A stretch of DNA of 64,000 bases. Origin: Chlamydiae bacterium CG10_big_fil_rev_8_21_14_0_10_42_34 (GTDB lineage: Bacteria > Chlamydiota > Chlamydiia > Chlamydiales > SM23-39). This document shows, in pieces, positions 53,014 through 61,469 of this stretch; the first letter of the stretch is position 1, and every line of letters begins with the position of its first letter. The DNA is taken from assembly GCA_002773795.1 (NCBI GenBank), contig PFAD01000020.1:1-64000 (forward strand). Direction: 5' to 3'. Below the pieces are notes generated by a model. The model had not been told where the DNA came from, ran no database searches, and was given only the letters and a program-made list of their open reading frames with translations. The translations under genes were made by a program, and so were the position numbers.

Positions 53014-54828
53014 ATGTCATTTGATCCGAAAACATTGACTCTTTACCCCGATCAGCCCGGTGTCTATCTAATGAAAGACGACCAGGGGAAAGTTCTCTAT
53101 ATTGGCAAAGCGAAAAATTTACGAGCCAGGCTCAAGCAATACTTTTCCTCAAGTGGGGATGGAAGAGAGATGGTCCCCTATCTCATCAATCAAGTAGATA
53201 CAATCGATACAATCATCGCCCTGACTGAAAAAGACGCTCTCATCTTAGAAAATAATTTGATTAAGCAGCACCTTCCCAAGTACAACGTCTTACTCAAAGA
53301 TGATAAAACGTTCATCAGCCTTGTTTTAACACAGCATAAATGGCCCATGATTAAGCTCATCCGCTACAAGGGCAAACCCAAAGACCGTGGGATTTATTTC
53401 GGCCCCTATACCAATGCCTTGGCAGCAAGACAAACCTTTGATCTCATCTCAAGGCTTTTCCCCTTAAGACAGTGCTCTGATGCTGAACTTGCTTCAAGAC
53501 AAAGGCCTTGTCTTCTTCACGATATTAAGCGCTGCATTGCTCCTTGTGTAGATAAGTGCACCGAAAAAGAGTACCAAGAACATGTCGAAAGCGCGATGCG
53601 CCTTCTGAAAGGACAAGATAAAGAGGTTGTTAAAGAACTTAAGCACAAGATGATGTTTGCCTCTGAAAATCTCGAGTTTGAAAAAGCAAAATCGTATTTG
53701 CAGATGATTGAGCAGATCGAACATGTAACTCAAGTTCAACATGTCGACAATCCCGCAGCCAAAAATTGTGATGTTGTGGGACTACATAGAGAAGCTGATG
53801 CGGTGATGATTGCCCTATTATTTTTTAGGGAAGGAAAACTCGTGGGAGCTGAGCATTTTAGCTTTCATCTATTGGCATCGAGCGATGAAGAGACGTTGGA
53901 ATCCTTTTTATTACAACACTACAAAAACCTCCCCAAGCCCCCTTCAGAAATATTTATCCCGAAAGAGCTCGATCAAAGAGAGGCTCTTGAAGAGATTTTA
54001 GGCATAGCGATTCATGCACCTCAAAAAGGGAAGAAGAAAGATCTCGTAGAGATGGCTCTTCGGAACGCAAAAGCCCTTTTTGTAAGAGAGCAAGATGCGA
54101 GATCTTTGAAAGAAAAAATGTTACTCGATTTGCAAGAGACGCTGAATCTAACCCGGTTTCCAAGAAGAATTGAGTGTTTTGACACATCAAACATATCTGG
54201 GACTGATCCCGTGGCAAGTCTCGTCTGTTTTGTCAATGGTGAAAAGGATAAATCGCGCACACGCCTTTTTAAGATTAAGGGGGTGGAAAAAGCAGATGAT
54301 TATACAGCGATGCGTCAGGTGCTGCATCGCCACTTTGTTAAAGAAAAAGAAAAGGGGGATTTTGCAGATCTTCTCATTGTCGATGGAGGCAAAGGTCAGC
54401 TCAATATTGCCACTGAAATCTTAGCTGATCTACAAATTGCAACCATTGATGTGATTGGACTCACCAAAGAAGATGCCAGACACGATAAGGGGCTAACTCA
54501 AGAGAAAATCTATGTCCCCCATCGAAAGGATCCCTACTTGATTGACCCAAGATCCCCTTTACTCTTTCTCCTACAAAAAATTAGAGACGAGGCGCACCGT
54601 CAAGCGATCGAATTTCACAGAAAGCGTAGATCGAAGAGGACCATTTCGAGTGCGTTGGATGAAGTTGAAGGAATTGGCCCTATAAAAAAGAAAAATTTAC
54701 TCAAACGATTTGGAAGTATCAAAGCAATGAAAGAGGCCAGCGAGGAAGAGCTCCTCTCCGTTAAGGGGATCGGGAAAAAAGAGCTCACAGCTCTTCTTAA
54801 ATTTTTACGACGAGACGAAACGGCTTAG
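53014..54828 (+). CDS. uvrC: excinuclease ABC subunit C
   Basis: 604 residues. N-terminal GIY-YIG nuclease (GVYLMKDDQGKVLYIGKAKN), central UVR motif (KMMFASENLEFEKAKSYL), RNase-H-like C-terminal nuclease with ECFDTSNISGTDPVAS and LLIVDGGKGQLN, and a helix-hairpin-helix end (SVKGIGKKELTALL). ATG 53014 is chosen; a TTG one codon upstream is possible. Ends overlapping the convergent gene by 32 bases. Confidence 0.97.
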   Translation: MSFDPKTLTLYPDQPGVYLMKDDQGKVLYIGKAKNLRARLKQYFSSSGDGREMVPYLINQVDTIDTIIALTEKDALILENNLIKQHLPKYNVLLKDDKTFISLVLTQHKWPMIKLIRYKGKPKDRGIYFGPYTNALAARQTFDLISRLFPLRQCSDAELASRQRPCLLHDIKRCIAPCVDKCTEKEYQEHVESAMRLLKGQDKEVVKELKHKMMFASENLEFEKAKSYLQMIEQIEHVTQVQHVDNPAAKNCDVVGLHREADAVMIALLFFREGKLVGAEHFSFHLLASSDEETLESFLLQHYKNLPKPPSEIFIPKELDQREALEEILGIAIHAPQKGKKKDLVEMALRNAKALFVREQDARSLKEKMLLDLQETLNLTRFPRRIECFDTSNISGTDPVASLVCFVNGEKDKSRTRLFKIKGVEKADDYTAMRQVLHRHFVKEKEKGDFADLLIVDGGKGQLNIATEILADLQIATIDVIGLTKEDARHDKGLTQEKIYVPHRKDPYLIDPRSPLLFLLQKIRDEAHRQAIEFHRKRRSKRTISSALDEVEGIGPIKKKNLLKRFGSIKAMKEASEEELLSVKGIGKKELTALLKFLRRDETA

Positions 54829-55270
54829 TATAACCAAAGCGATCCCGAAGCAAAGATCCTAATTGCTTCTCAACTTCTACAAAAAGAGCTTTGCGGTCCT
54901 GTTCGCTGATTGGCGCAAGAGAGACTCTAATTTCAATGCGCGATTTACGATCAACTTCTACATCAGAGAGATACATTTGCTTGGGAAAATGGGTTACCAT
55001 GCACTCTTCCACGGTTTGACGAATCACGTTCACACGTGTCCTCACCCCCATTTTAATCACCAAATAGCGGCCCCGATCCAGGGCATAAAAGCCAAGGAGC
55101 AATACAAGAGAAGTAACAAAAAGACCCAGGCCAATCAGGGTTGATTTTTCGAATATCTTCTCCTTCACTTGGGGTAAGTATGAAAAAGAGACGAAAAAAA
55201 ACCCCGCTACAAAAAATGCGAGAACGACAAAAAGGTGCAGAGTAGACACTAAAGCTTGGCGCGGCGTCAT
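54797..55270 (-). CDS. AmaP-like membrane protein associated with Asp23
   Basis: 157 residues: two membrane helices (HLFVVLAFFVAGFFFV and LIGLGLFVTSLVLLLGFYAL), then a cytoplasmic Asp23-like half (VNVIRQTVEECM, IEIRVSLAPISEQDRKAL). In Firmicutes, AmaP anchors Asp23 to the membrane; the same arrangement is suggested here by the preceding Asp23 gene, with overlapping TAATG stop/start. Envelope-stress role is inferred from that family. 32 bases at its 3' end lie antisense to uvrC. Confidence 0.72.
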   Translation of the reverse strand: MTPRQALVSTLHLFVVLAFFVAGFFFVSFSYLPQVKEKIFEKSTLIGLGLFVTSLVLLLGFYALDRGRYLVIKMGVRTRVNVIRQTVEECMVTHFPKQMYLSDVEVDRKSRIEIRVSLAPISEQDRKALFVEVEKQLGSLLRDRFGYTKPFRLVVKI

Positions 55271-55710
55271 TAATACCCTGCCTCAAATTCAGCGCCCTCT
55301 TTTGATTCATCCTCTTCCGATGCAATCTCTGACGGGTGGATGATGTCTTTAAAAATTACATGCACAGAAGAGACATGAAGTCCTGTCAATTTACTCACAT
55401 CTTCAACGAGTCTCTCTTGCACTTCTTCCGCTTTTTCTGGGATGTTGATCCCGTATAAAATATTGATCTCAACGCGTATTTCAACAGAGTGCTTTTTTTG
55501 ATCTTGAATAACATTGATCCCTTTAACGCGCTCAACTTCTCTTCCTAAAAGGCTATCAAAAAGATTCCCTTCTAAAAGGCCAATCCCCTCAATTTTAGCA
55601 AGAGCTTGTAAAGCAATCGCCTGAAATACACGCGTATCGATGTCGCGAATAAAAACGGTTTCGGGTAATTCGATCTCTCTACTATCCATATTTTTTAGCT
55701 GATCATACAT
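55270..55710 (-). CDS. Asp23/Gls24 family envelope stress protein
   Basis: 146 residues with the Asp23 pattern: IDTRVFQAIALQALAKIEGI near residue 25, VEIRVEINILYGINIPEKAEEVQ and a conserved VSKLTGLHVSSVHVIFKDI. The acidic C-terminus ends SKEGAEFEAGY. Asp23 proteins are known mostly in Gram-positive bacteria, where they bind the membrane through AmaP; here it precedes an AmaP-like gene. Confidence 0.85.
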   Translation of the reverse strand: MYDQLKNMDSREIELPETVFIRDIDTRVFQAIALQALAKIEGIGLLEGNLFDSLLGREVERVKGINVIQDQKKHSVEIRVEINILYGINIPEKAEEVQERLVEDVSKLTGLHVSSVHVIFKDIIHPSEIASEEDESKEGAEFEAGY

Positions 55711-55819
55711 TACAAACCTCCATTGAGTAACATGCGGCGCCCAATATAGCAGAAAATTCGATCGATGGAAACTTTTTCTCAGTTCAGATATAATAAAGGG
55801 AAAAAATTAGGATTAGAAA

Positions 55820-56227
55820 ATGGATATGCCCACAGTTACCCCACTGATGATCTTCAGCGCGTTTGCCATCGGCTCTATCGCCTCTTATCTCGCCTATAAA
55901 AGAGAAAGAAACCCCTATATTTGGTTTGTTGTTGGATTCCTTTTTGGAATTTTTGGGATCTTCGCCATCTTTTTTGCAGCGGGAAAGAAAAAGAGCGTCC
56001 CTTCTACAGAGAAAAAAGAGCCTGTTTTTAATATTGATGGGCCCAAAGATAAATTTTGGTATTATCTCGACAATCTCCAGCAAAGACAAGGGCCGGTGAG
56101 TCACGACGCGCTGACTTCAGCTTGGAAAAGTGGAGAAGTAGATGTATCAACTTTTGTTTGGAATGAAGAGATGACCGATTGGAAACCTCTCAAAGAAACA
56201 CTTAAGGCTGAAGAAGTAAAAATTTAA
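55820..56227 (+). CDS. membrane protein with C-terminal GYF_2-type domain
   Basis: 135 residues. Residues 6-53 form two membrane helices (IFSAFAIGSIASYLAY, IWFVVGFLFGIFGIFAIFF) separated by a short loop. The C-terminal ~50 residues match GYF_2: WYYLDNLQQRQGPVSHDAL, followed by EEMTDWKPL. GYF_2 domains are predicted protein-binding modules on membrane proteins. A TATAAT lies at 55789-55794, with AGGA before ATG. A strong hairpin follows the stop. Confidence 0.78.
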   Translation: MDMPTVTPLMIFSAFAIGSIASYLAYKRERNPYIWFVVGFLFGIFGIFAIFFAAGKKKSVPSTEKKEPVFNIDGPKDKFWYYLDNLQQRQGPVSHDALTSAWKSGEVDVSTFVWNEEMTDWKPLKETLKAEEVKI

Positions 56228-56229
56228 CC

Positions 56230-56256
56230 ATAAAGGCGAGATTCACTCGCCTTTAT
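56230..56256. terminator. bidirectional hairpin between GYF_2 gene and rpsN
   Basis: ATAAAGGCGAG (56230-56240), loop ATTCA, CTCGCCTTTAT (56246-56256): an 11-bp perfect stem between two convergent genes. It has A-rich/T-rich flanks inside the stem, so it can act on both strands. Confidence 0.7.
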
Positions 56257-56272
56257 GATGAGTCCTAAATAC

Positions 56273-56578
56273 TTACCAAGAAGCTTTGACAATACCAGGA
56301 ATTAACCCCTGATTTGCCATTTCGCGGAAGCAAAGGCGCGACAACTTAAATTTGCGCAGGAAGCCACGTGAGCGTCCTGTGAATTGGCAACGGTTGCGCA
56401 GACGGATCGGTGAAGAATTTTTTGGTAATTTATTCAAAGCATCGACGGCCGCAAGTCTCTCTTCGATATTTTTACTCATATCAAGGATCGTCTCTTTGAG
56501 CGCCTTTCGCTTTTCTAATTTATTTTTTACCATTCGCTCGCGTTTTTGCTGTCTAGCGACTTGTGATTTTTTTGCCAT
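56273..56578 (-). CDS. rpsN: 30S ribosomal protein S14
   Basis: 101 residues, the long zinc-free S14 type: [17 protein letters not shown] start, [20 protein letters not shown] core, and [15 protein letters not shown]-terminus. It follows rpmJ by 7 bases, the same pair as in C. trachomatis. Confidence 0.96.
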   Translation of the reverse strand: MAKKSQVARQQKRERMVKNKLEKRKALKETILDMSKNIEERLAAVDALNKLPKNSSPIRLRNRCQFTGRSRGFLRKFKLSRLCFREMANQGLIPGIVKASW

Positions 56579-56585
56579 TTATCCT

Positions 56586-56723
56586 CTACTTCTTACGTGC
56601 AGGCCCTTTTTGGCGCTGCTTGCGGTTAGGGTCTTTTTTGTTGATTACATATACTCGGCCCTGACGGCGAACAATTTGGTCACCCTTCGAAGGGTCGGCT
56701 TTTATGGAAGCTCCGACTTTCAT
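56586..56723 (-). CDS. rpmJ: 50S ribosomal protein L36
   Basis: 45 residues: starts [20 protein letters not shown], then [19 protein letters not shown]. It lacks the four zinc ligands, so it is the C-minus, longer L36 type used by Chlamydiae. GAGG precedes the ATG at 56723. It is followed by rpsN and has a promoter candidate at 56751-56780. Confidence 0.95.
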   Translation of the reverse strand: MKVGASIKADPSKGDQIVRRQGRVYVINKKDPNRKQRQKGPARKK

Positions 56724-56750
56724 GAAATTTCCTCTTATTCAAAGCACATA

Positions 56751-56780
56751 GTTATACACCGACCCCGGATTTACTTTCAA
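56751..56780 (-). promoter_or_regulatory. candidate promoter for rpmJ-rpsN
   Basis: On the minus strand: TTGAAA (56780-56775), 18-base spacer, TATAAC (56756-56751), about 28 bases before the rpmJ start. Divergent from the rpmH-rnpA promoter. Confidence 0.5.
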
Positions 56781-56800
56781 GGTTGAAGTTTAAGATCCCT

Positions 56801-56829
56801 TTGCGTATCCTCTTTAATGAATTTAAAAT
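56801..56829 (+). promoter_or_regulatory. candidate promoter for rpmH-rnpA
   Basis: TTGCGT (56801-56806), 17-base spacer, TAAAAT (56824-56829). Transcription would begin near 56836, downstream of any earlier in-frame start of the rnpA reading frame (a TTG at 56783), and so points to 56849/56852 as the rnpA start. Confidence 0.5.
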
Positions 56830-56848
56830 TAGTAGACACCCTTTACGG

Positions 56849-57313
56849 ATGATGAATCATGAAACGGACATATCAACCCAGCAAAAAACGTCGCAAAAAA
56901 ACAATTGGCTTCCGCGCCCGCATGAAAACAGCAGGTGGCAGAAAGGTGATCAATCGTCGACGCAGAGCCGGCCGCAAGAGACTTGCAGCTTAAGCTTCAC
57001 CAAGGCCGTTCGCCTTCGATCCCGCAGAGAATTTCAGCGCGTTGCGAGAGAAGGAAAACGGCTTGTAGGCAGATTCCTATGCGTAGACTGTCGCAAGGCA
57101 CCTATGCTCAAACTAGGAATTAGCGCCTCGACCCGATTTGGGTCCTCCCCCCAAAGAAATCGATTTAAACGCCTCGTCAGAGAGGCCTTTCGAATCAGTT
57201 ATCATAGACTCCCCTCCCTTGAACTTAATGTGATACCTCGGCAATGTGCTAAAAATGCCCATTGTAAAGACATTGAAAACGAACTCACGCGACTCCTAAA
57301 TGAAGTTAAATGA
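56849..57313 (+). CDS. rnpA: RNase P protein component with long N-terminal extension overlapping rpmH
   Basis: Family core begins about residue 50 ([20 protein letters not shown]) and includes [20 protein letters not shown], the RNA-binding RNR motif. No ATG, GTG or TTG occurs in this frame between 56855 and the core, and the frame is open through the whole rpmH gene, so the first usable starts are the paired ATGs 56849 and 56852, seven to ten bases before the rpmH ATG. The predicted protein is 154 residues rather than the usual ~115-120, with a basic Gln/Ser-rich extension read from rpmH in another frame. A non-standard start near 56985 is the alternative. Overlaps the helicase gene by 14 bases. 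Confidence 0.78.
   Translation: MMNHETDISTQQKTSQKNNWLPRPHENSRWQKGDQSSTQSRPQETCSLSFTKAVRLRSRREFQRVAREGKRLVGRFLCVDCRKAPMLKLGISASTRFGSSPQRNRFKRLVREAFRISYHRLPSLELNVIPRQCAKNAHCKDIENELTRLLNEVK
56859..56993 (+). CDS. rpmH: 50S ribosomal protein L34, nested inside rnpA
   Basis: 44 residues: [20 protein letters not shown] then [20 protein letters not shown], the complete L34 sequence. GGA at 56847-56849 lies 9 bases upstream of the ATG and can serve as Shine-Dalgarno. The whole gene lies within the open rnpA frame, in a different phase. rpmH before rnpA is the usual order, but not the overlap. Confidence 0.97.
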   Translation: MKRTYQPSKKRRKKTIGFRARMKTAGGRKVINRRRRAGRKRLAA

Positions 57314-59210
57314 ACCTCAAGAACAAGCTGTTCATACGATTAAAGGCAGGGTCCTTGTCCTCGCCGGTGCCGGCAGCGGAAAAACAAGGGTCATTGTCCA
57401 TCGAATCGCCCATTTAATCTCTCGTGGGGTCGATCCCCAATCTATTTTAGGCCTCACTTTCACAAATAAAGCAGCCGCTGAAATGCGTCACCGCCTTGAA
57501 TCATTAATCGGCGCAAATGTGGGCAAACAGGTCACCCTTTGCACCTTTCATAGCTTCTGCATGCAAGTACTTCGCAAAGAGATTGAAAGGCTCGGCTATA
57601 CAAATCAGTTTAGCTTATATGACGAAAGGGATATGAATCGGCTCATCCAGCAGCTGACCCGCGAAATGCTGGGTCACGATGGGGAACTTCCCTCCCTAGG
57701 CCCAACAAAAGCTGCCTTAACCAACGCCGCAAATCGAGGTCAAACAGCAGAGGAAGGGACCTGGCACGACTCTTTTTCAAAAGATCTCTACGGCAGGCTC
57801 ACCTCCTCTCTTCGAGCCTATAACGCAGTCAGCTTTGACAGCTTAATCTCACTTGCCATCCAGCTTTTTGAAGAGCACCCCGCTGTCTTAGAGCGCTTTC
57901 AAGAGCGCTACCAATACTTGATGATCGATGAATACCAAGATACCAATCCAGCTCAATTTCGGCTGGCCGAGCTTTTATCTAAAAAGTATCAAAATCTTTG
58001 CGTTGTCGGCGACGACGATCAATCCATCTACGGCTGGCGGGGAGCTGAGGTAAAAAATATCCTTAACTTTAAAGCAGATCACACGATCAAACTCGAGCAA
58101 AACTACCGCTCTACCTCCATTATTCTTGAAGCTGCCAACGCAGTCATCCGAAACAACCAAAATCGGTACGACAAAAAACTATGGAGCGCAAACCAGAAAG
58201 ATGAACCGATCGAAGTGTTCAACGCGCCAACTGATATTGATGAAGCAAATGCCGTGATCAACCGAATCATTCGCCTCCACGATCAGGGGCTTAAGTGGAA
58301 AGATATGGCGATTCTTTATCGCTCAAATGCCCTTTCGAGACAATTTGAAGTAGCCCTCATGCAAGCATCTTGGCAAAAAGAGGGAAAGTGGATGAGGGGT
58401 ATCCCTTATGAAGTCTTTGGTGGACTTGAGTTTTCCGAAAGGAGCGAAATCAAAGATCTTCTCGCCTACTTAAGGGCGATTGCCAATCCACTCGACCAAG
58501 AAGCTCTCTTGCGCATCATTAACGTCCCAAGAAGAGGGATATCTGACGCCTATCTAGATCAGCTTACCCAAGCAAATCGCTCGAGCAACACCCCTCTTTG
58601 GAACGTGTTAGAAAAAGCTGCAGGTGAAAAAAAGGCGCTCAGTGCTTTTGTCGATCTGATGAAAGAGGCGGCCCTTCGATTTAAAACGCCCCCTCTCGCA
58701 GATACACTCACCTGGCTCATCGACAAAATCAACTATAAAAAAGCGATTGAAGAAGAGGTCAAATCGGAAAAGATGCGCGCCTTTAAATGGGAAAACGTCC
58801 AAGAGTGCGTCAACGCCCTAGCCCAAGAAGAAGGGGGCTCTTTACAAGACTTTATCGCAAACACGACACTCAACCGCCAAACCATGCAAAACAAGAGTAA
58901 AAAAGGGCATGAGGACAAAGTGCACCTGATGACGTTTCATAGTGCAAAAGGGCTCGAATTTCCCGCCTGCTTTCTAGTTGGCCTTGAAGATGGGATTTTG
59001 CCCCATGAGAAAAGTATGATGCAAACCGGACTTGAAGAGGAAAGACGCCTTTTTTACGTTGGAATTACTCGCGCGCAAAAACACCTCACACTCAGCATGG
59101 CTCGAACCAGAATGAGGATGGGGAAAACAAGCCCAACAAACCCATCGCGCTTTCTCTTTGAAATCCCAAAGACTCTTTATAAAGTGGCAGACCACAAGAT
59201 ATTTGCATGA
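57300..59210 (+). CDS. UvrD/PcrA-type ATP-dependent DNA helicase
   Basis: 636 residues, superfamily 1A helicase. Walker A LAGAGSGKTRVIVHRIA, motif Ia LTFTNKAAAEM, motif II DEYQDTNPAQ, VGDDDQSIYGWRGA (III), EQNYRSTSIILEAAN (IV), VHLMTFHSAKGLEFPACFLVG (V), and YVGITRAQKHL (VI). It unwinds DNA in nucleotide-excision and mismatch repair. Shorter at the C-terminus than E. coli UvrD (720). ATG 57300 lies inside the end of rnpA. Confidence 0.94.
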   Translation: MKLNEPQEQAVHTIKGRVLVLAGAGSGKTRVIVHRIAHLISRGVDPQSILGLTFTNKAAAEMRHRLESLIGANVGKQVTLCTFHSFCMQVLRKEIERLGYTNQFSLYDERDMNRLIQQLTREMLGHDGELPSLGPTKAALTNAANRGQTAEEGTWHDSFSKDLYGRLTSSLRAYNAVSFDSLISLAIQLFEEHPAVLERFQERYQYLMIDEYQDTNPAQFRLAELLSKKYQNLCVVGDDDQSIYGWRGAEVKNILNFKADHTIKLEQNYRSTSIILEAANAVIRNNQNRYDKKLWSANQKDEPIEVFNAPTDIDEANAVINRIIRLHDQGLKWKDMAILYRSNALSRQFEVALMQASWQKEGKWMRGIPYEVFGGLEFSERSEIKDLLAYLRAIANPLDQEALLRIINVPRRGISDAYLDQLTQANRSSNTPLWNVLEKAAGEKKALSAFVDLMKEAALRFKTPPLADTLTWLIDKINYKKAIEEEVKSEKMRAFKWENVQECVNALAQEEGGSLQDFIANTTLNRQTMQNKSKKGHEDKVHLMTFHSAKGLEFPACFLVGLEDGILPHEKSMMQTGLEEERRLFYVGITRAQKHLTLSMARTRMRMGKTSPTNPSRFLFEIPKTLYKVADHKIFA

Positions 59211-59647
59211 CAACTTTGATCCTCCGCCACCGACGCGAAAACTTAAAAAAGTGTTCCCTAACGGGTCTTGAAACAAGAGACGATCTACAATTTTACACCT
59301 ATCCTGTAGATACACTCCCCTTTTCAGCCCATTGCCTGCTTCTTAAAGTGGGCGCCCCGCCATTAACCATTGAAGACAAAGACAAAGACATTTTACTTAT
59401 TGATGGAACCTGGCGCCTTGCCCAAATCATGGAAAAACAACTCCCCTTCAAAGTAGAGGCGCGCAGCCTACCAGGCAACTATCGAACGGCATATCCGCGC
59501 AGACAAACAGATTGCCCAGACCCAGAATCGGGCCTATCATCTCTTGAAGCGCTCTACATCACACACCTTATTTTGGGACGCTCGACAGAAAAGCTTCTCG
59601 ACAGATATTATTGGAAGGACAAATTCCTGGAACAAAATGATTTTTGA
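59207..59647 (+). CDS. DTW/Tsr3-like aminocarboxypropyltransferase domain protein
   Basis: 146 residues. Conserved D-G-T-W in LLIDGTWRLAQIMEKQ, with the LPGNYRTAYPRRQTDCPDPESG block and HLILGRSTEKLLDRYYWKD. These resemble the DTW/Tsr3 SPOUT families that transfer the aminocarboxypropyl group of SAM to rRNA or tRNA uridines. The N-terminus (TLILRHRRENLKKC) replaces the usual Cys-rich segment. Overlaps the helicase end by 4 bases and the symporter start by 11. Confidence 0.65.
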   Translation: MTTLILRHRRENLKKCSLTGLETRDDLQFYTYPVDTLPFSAHCLLLKVGAPPLTIEDKDKDILLIDGTWRLAQIMEKQLPFKVEARSLPGNYRTAYPRRQTDCPDPESGLSSLEALYITHLILGRSTEKLLDRYYWKDKFLEQNDF

Positions 59648-60935
59648 TACCTTAGAATGGGTTAACGAATTCGTCTGGGGCCATATTGCATTTGCCCTAT
59701 TGTTAGGTCTTGGACTTTACTTTTCGATTCATTCCCGCTTTTTCCAAATACGTAAGTTTGGCTCTATTTTTCGCTCCTTCATCTCTTTTTTTGAAGATAC
59801 TCAAGGAGCAAAAGGGATCCATCCAGTTAAAGTCTTTTTCGCATCGATCGGGGGGTGCATCGGAATCGGCAATGTCGTTGGAATCGTCACTGCGATTCAA
59901 ATCGGAGGCCCTGGCGCCCTTTTTTGGACTTGGATTGGGGGACTTTTCGGCATGCTGCTCCAATATTCAGAAGTTTATCTTGGACTCAAACATCGAATTG
60001 AAAACAAGCAAGGGGGCTATGATGGCGGGCCCATGTATTTTCTCCCCCTAGCTTATAAAGGAAAGTGGATTGCTCCGGTCATCTGCTTTCTCCTTTGTAT
60101 CTACGGCGTAGAAATTTTCATGTTCAATGTGATGGCAGACAGCCTCTCTGTCAATTGGAACATCAACTTGTACCTTGTCGTAGCAACACTTCTGGTTGCG
60201 ATTCTCGTTGTTGCGAAGGGAGGAATTAACCGAGTGGGAGAAATTTGCAGTGCACTTATCCCCCTTTTCATCCTCATCTATGTATTTATGTCGCTTTGGG
60301 TCATCTTCCACCACACAGAGCAACTTCCTTCCATCTTCAGATCCATTTTTGAAGGGGCCTTTACCGCACAGGCTGCGAAAGGAGCTTTTGCGGGAAGCAC
60401 GGTCATGCTCACCATCTCAATGGGATTATCGCGCGGCGCCTACTCTGGTGATATTGGAGTAGGTTACACATCGGTCATCTACGCAGAAAGCGCCACAAAA
60501 AAAATAGGCAAACAAGCTGCGATGACCATTATTGGAATTTTTCTAGATACCTTTGTGATTTGCACCCTGAGTATCCTTGTTGTCCTATCCACAGGAAATT
60601 GGCACACAGGAACTGATGTTACAGTGATGGTTCAAGAAGCGCTCGGTGCCCACTTTCCTTATATGCACCTATTTATGCCCGCTTTTTTGTTCCTTCTTGG
60701 CTACACAACCATCCTTACCTACTTTGTCGTCGGAGCTAAATGTGCAAAATTTATCTCTAAGAAATGGGGTCCCACTCTCTACTATATTTACGCCTGTATC
60801 GCACTGCCCCTTTTCGCTTTTGTCGATGCAACGCAAGCCTTTGTCATTATGTCCCTATCAGGGGCGCTGCTCCTCACTCTGAATCTCATCGGCATATTCC
60901 TCTTGCGAAAGCAAGTCCACTTTAATCTAGACTAA
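59637..60935 (+). CDS. alanine/glycine:cation symporter (AGCS family)
   Basis: 432 residues with about ten membrane helices. AGCS signatures are IGGCIGIGNVVGIVTAIQIGGPGALFWTW (split across helix 2) and KQGGYDGGPMYFLP; further SRGAYSGDIGVGYTS. It imports alanine or glycine with Na+. ATG 59637 is chosen; an upstream open stretch overlaps the preceding gene and is not conserved. Confidence 0.93.
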   Translation: MIFDTLEWVNEFVWGHIAFALLLGLGLYFSIHSRFFQIRKFGSIFRSFISFFEDTQGAKGIHPVKVFFASIGGCIGIGNVVGIVTAIQIGGPGALFWTWIGGLFGMLLQYSEVYLGLKHRIENKQGGYDGGPMYFLPLAYKGKWIAPVICFLLCIYGVEIFMFNVMADSLSVNWNINLYLVVATLLVAILVVAKGGINRVGEICSALIPLFILIYVFMSLWVIFHHTEQLPSIFRSIFEGAFTAQAAKGAFAGSTVMLTISMGLSRGAYSGDIGVGYTSVIYAESATKKIGKQAAMTIIGIFLDTFVICTLSILVVLSTGNWHTGTDVTVMVQEALGAHFPYMHLFMPAFLFLLGYTTILTYFVVGAKCAKFISKKWGPTLYYIYACIALPLFAFVDATQAFVIMSLSGALLLTLNLIGIFLLRKQVHFNLD

Positions 60936-61003
60936 AAAAACTTTTGCGCAATTTAAATATCCTATAAACTTCTTGCCAACTTAACATAAACCATGAGGAA
61001 AAA

Positions 61004-61444
61004 ATGGCTACAACTACCCTAGAGAAAGCAGGAAATGGCGCTCCATGTCAACCTTTAGAAAGCAATTTAAATTACTTAAACATGTTGTCCTACCTTCCGC
61101 TAGTTGGGCCCATCACTACTGTATATCAAGAAATGTCTTTAGTAAAAGAATACCGCTCCCTACTAACAAACTCTCCCGAGATGCCCATTGAGACACGCAA
61201 GAGCTTAGCAGTGAATTTAATTCAATCAAAAAACGAATGCAAACAAAGATCTCTCGTCCGCAATATAGTCTCGATTGCACTCATTGTAGCTGGGGTTGCA
61301 GCGGGTATTTTCTCTTTAGGTACAGGGCTTGTTTGCGTAGGCATACATTTGGGTGTTATTTGGGAAAATAACATACGCATTCAAAAGAATCTGGAAGCTC
61401 TAGACATGCTCAATACCAATTTGTTCCCACAAACTATCTATTAA
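61004..61444 (+). CDS. Inc-like membrane protein with bilobed hydrophobic hairpin
   Basis: 146 residues. A polar N-terminus (about 80 residues) leads into two closely spaced hydrophobic stretches, residues 87-103 (VRNIVSIALIVAGVAAG) and 105-120 (LGTGLVCVGIHLGVIW), with only two or three residues between, then a short polar tail. That bilobed hairpin is the hallmark of chlamydial inclusion-membrane (Inc) proteins exported by type III secretion. No other motif; the N-terminus TTTLEKAGNGAPC may be a secretion signal. AGGA precedes the ATG by eye. Confidence 0.6.
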   Translation: MATTTLEKAGNGAPCQPLESNLNYLNMLSYLPLVGPITTVYQEMSLVKEYRSLLTNSPEMPIETRKSLAVNLIQSKNECKQRSLVRNIVSIALIVAGVAAGIFSLGTGLVCVGIHLGVIWENNIRIQKNLEALDMLNTNLFPQTIY

Positions 61445-61469
61445 TCTCACCAATTAAGGTCGATCGGGT

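Noticed and set aside
56352-56786. 144-codon open frame on the plus strand opposite rpsN and rpmJ
   Set aside because: Complement of two ribosomal protein genes, basic codons giving Arg/Ser/Phe-rich nonsense. The coding strand is clear.
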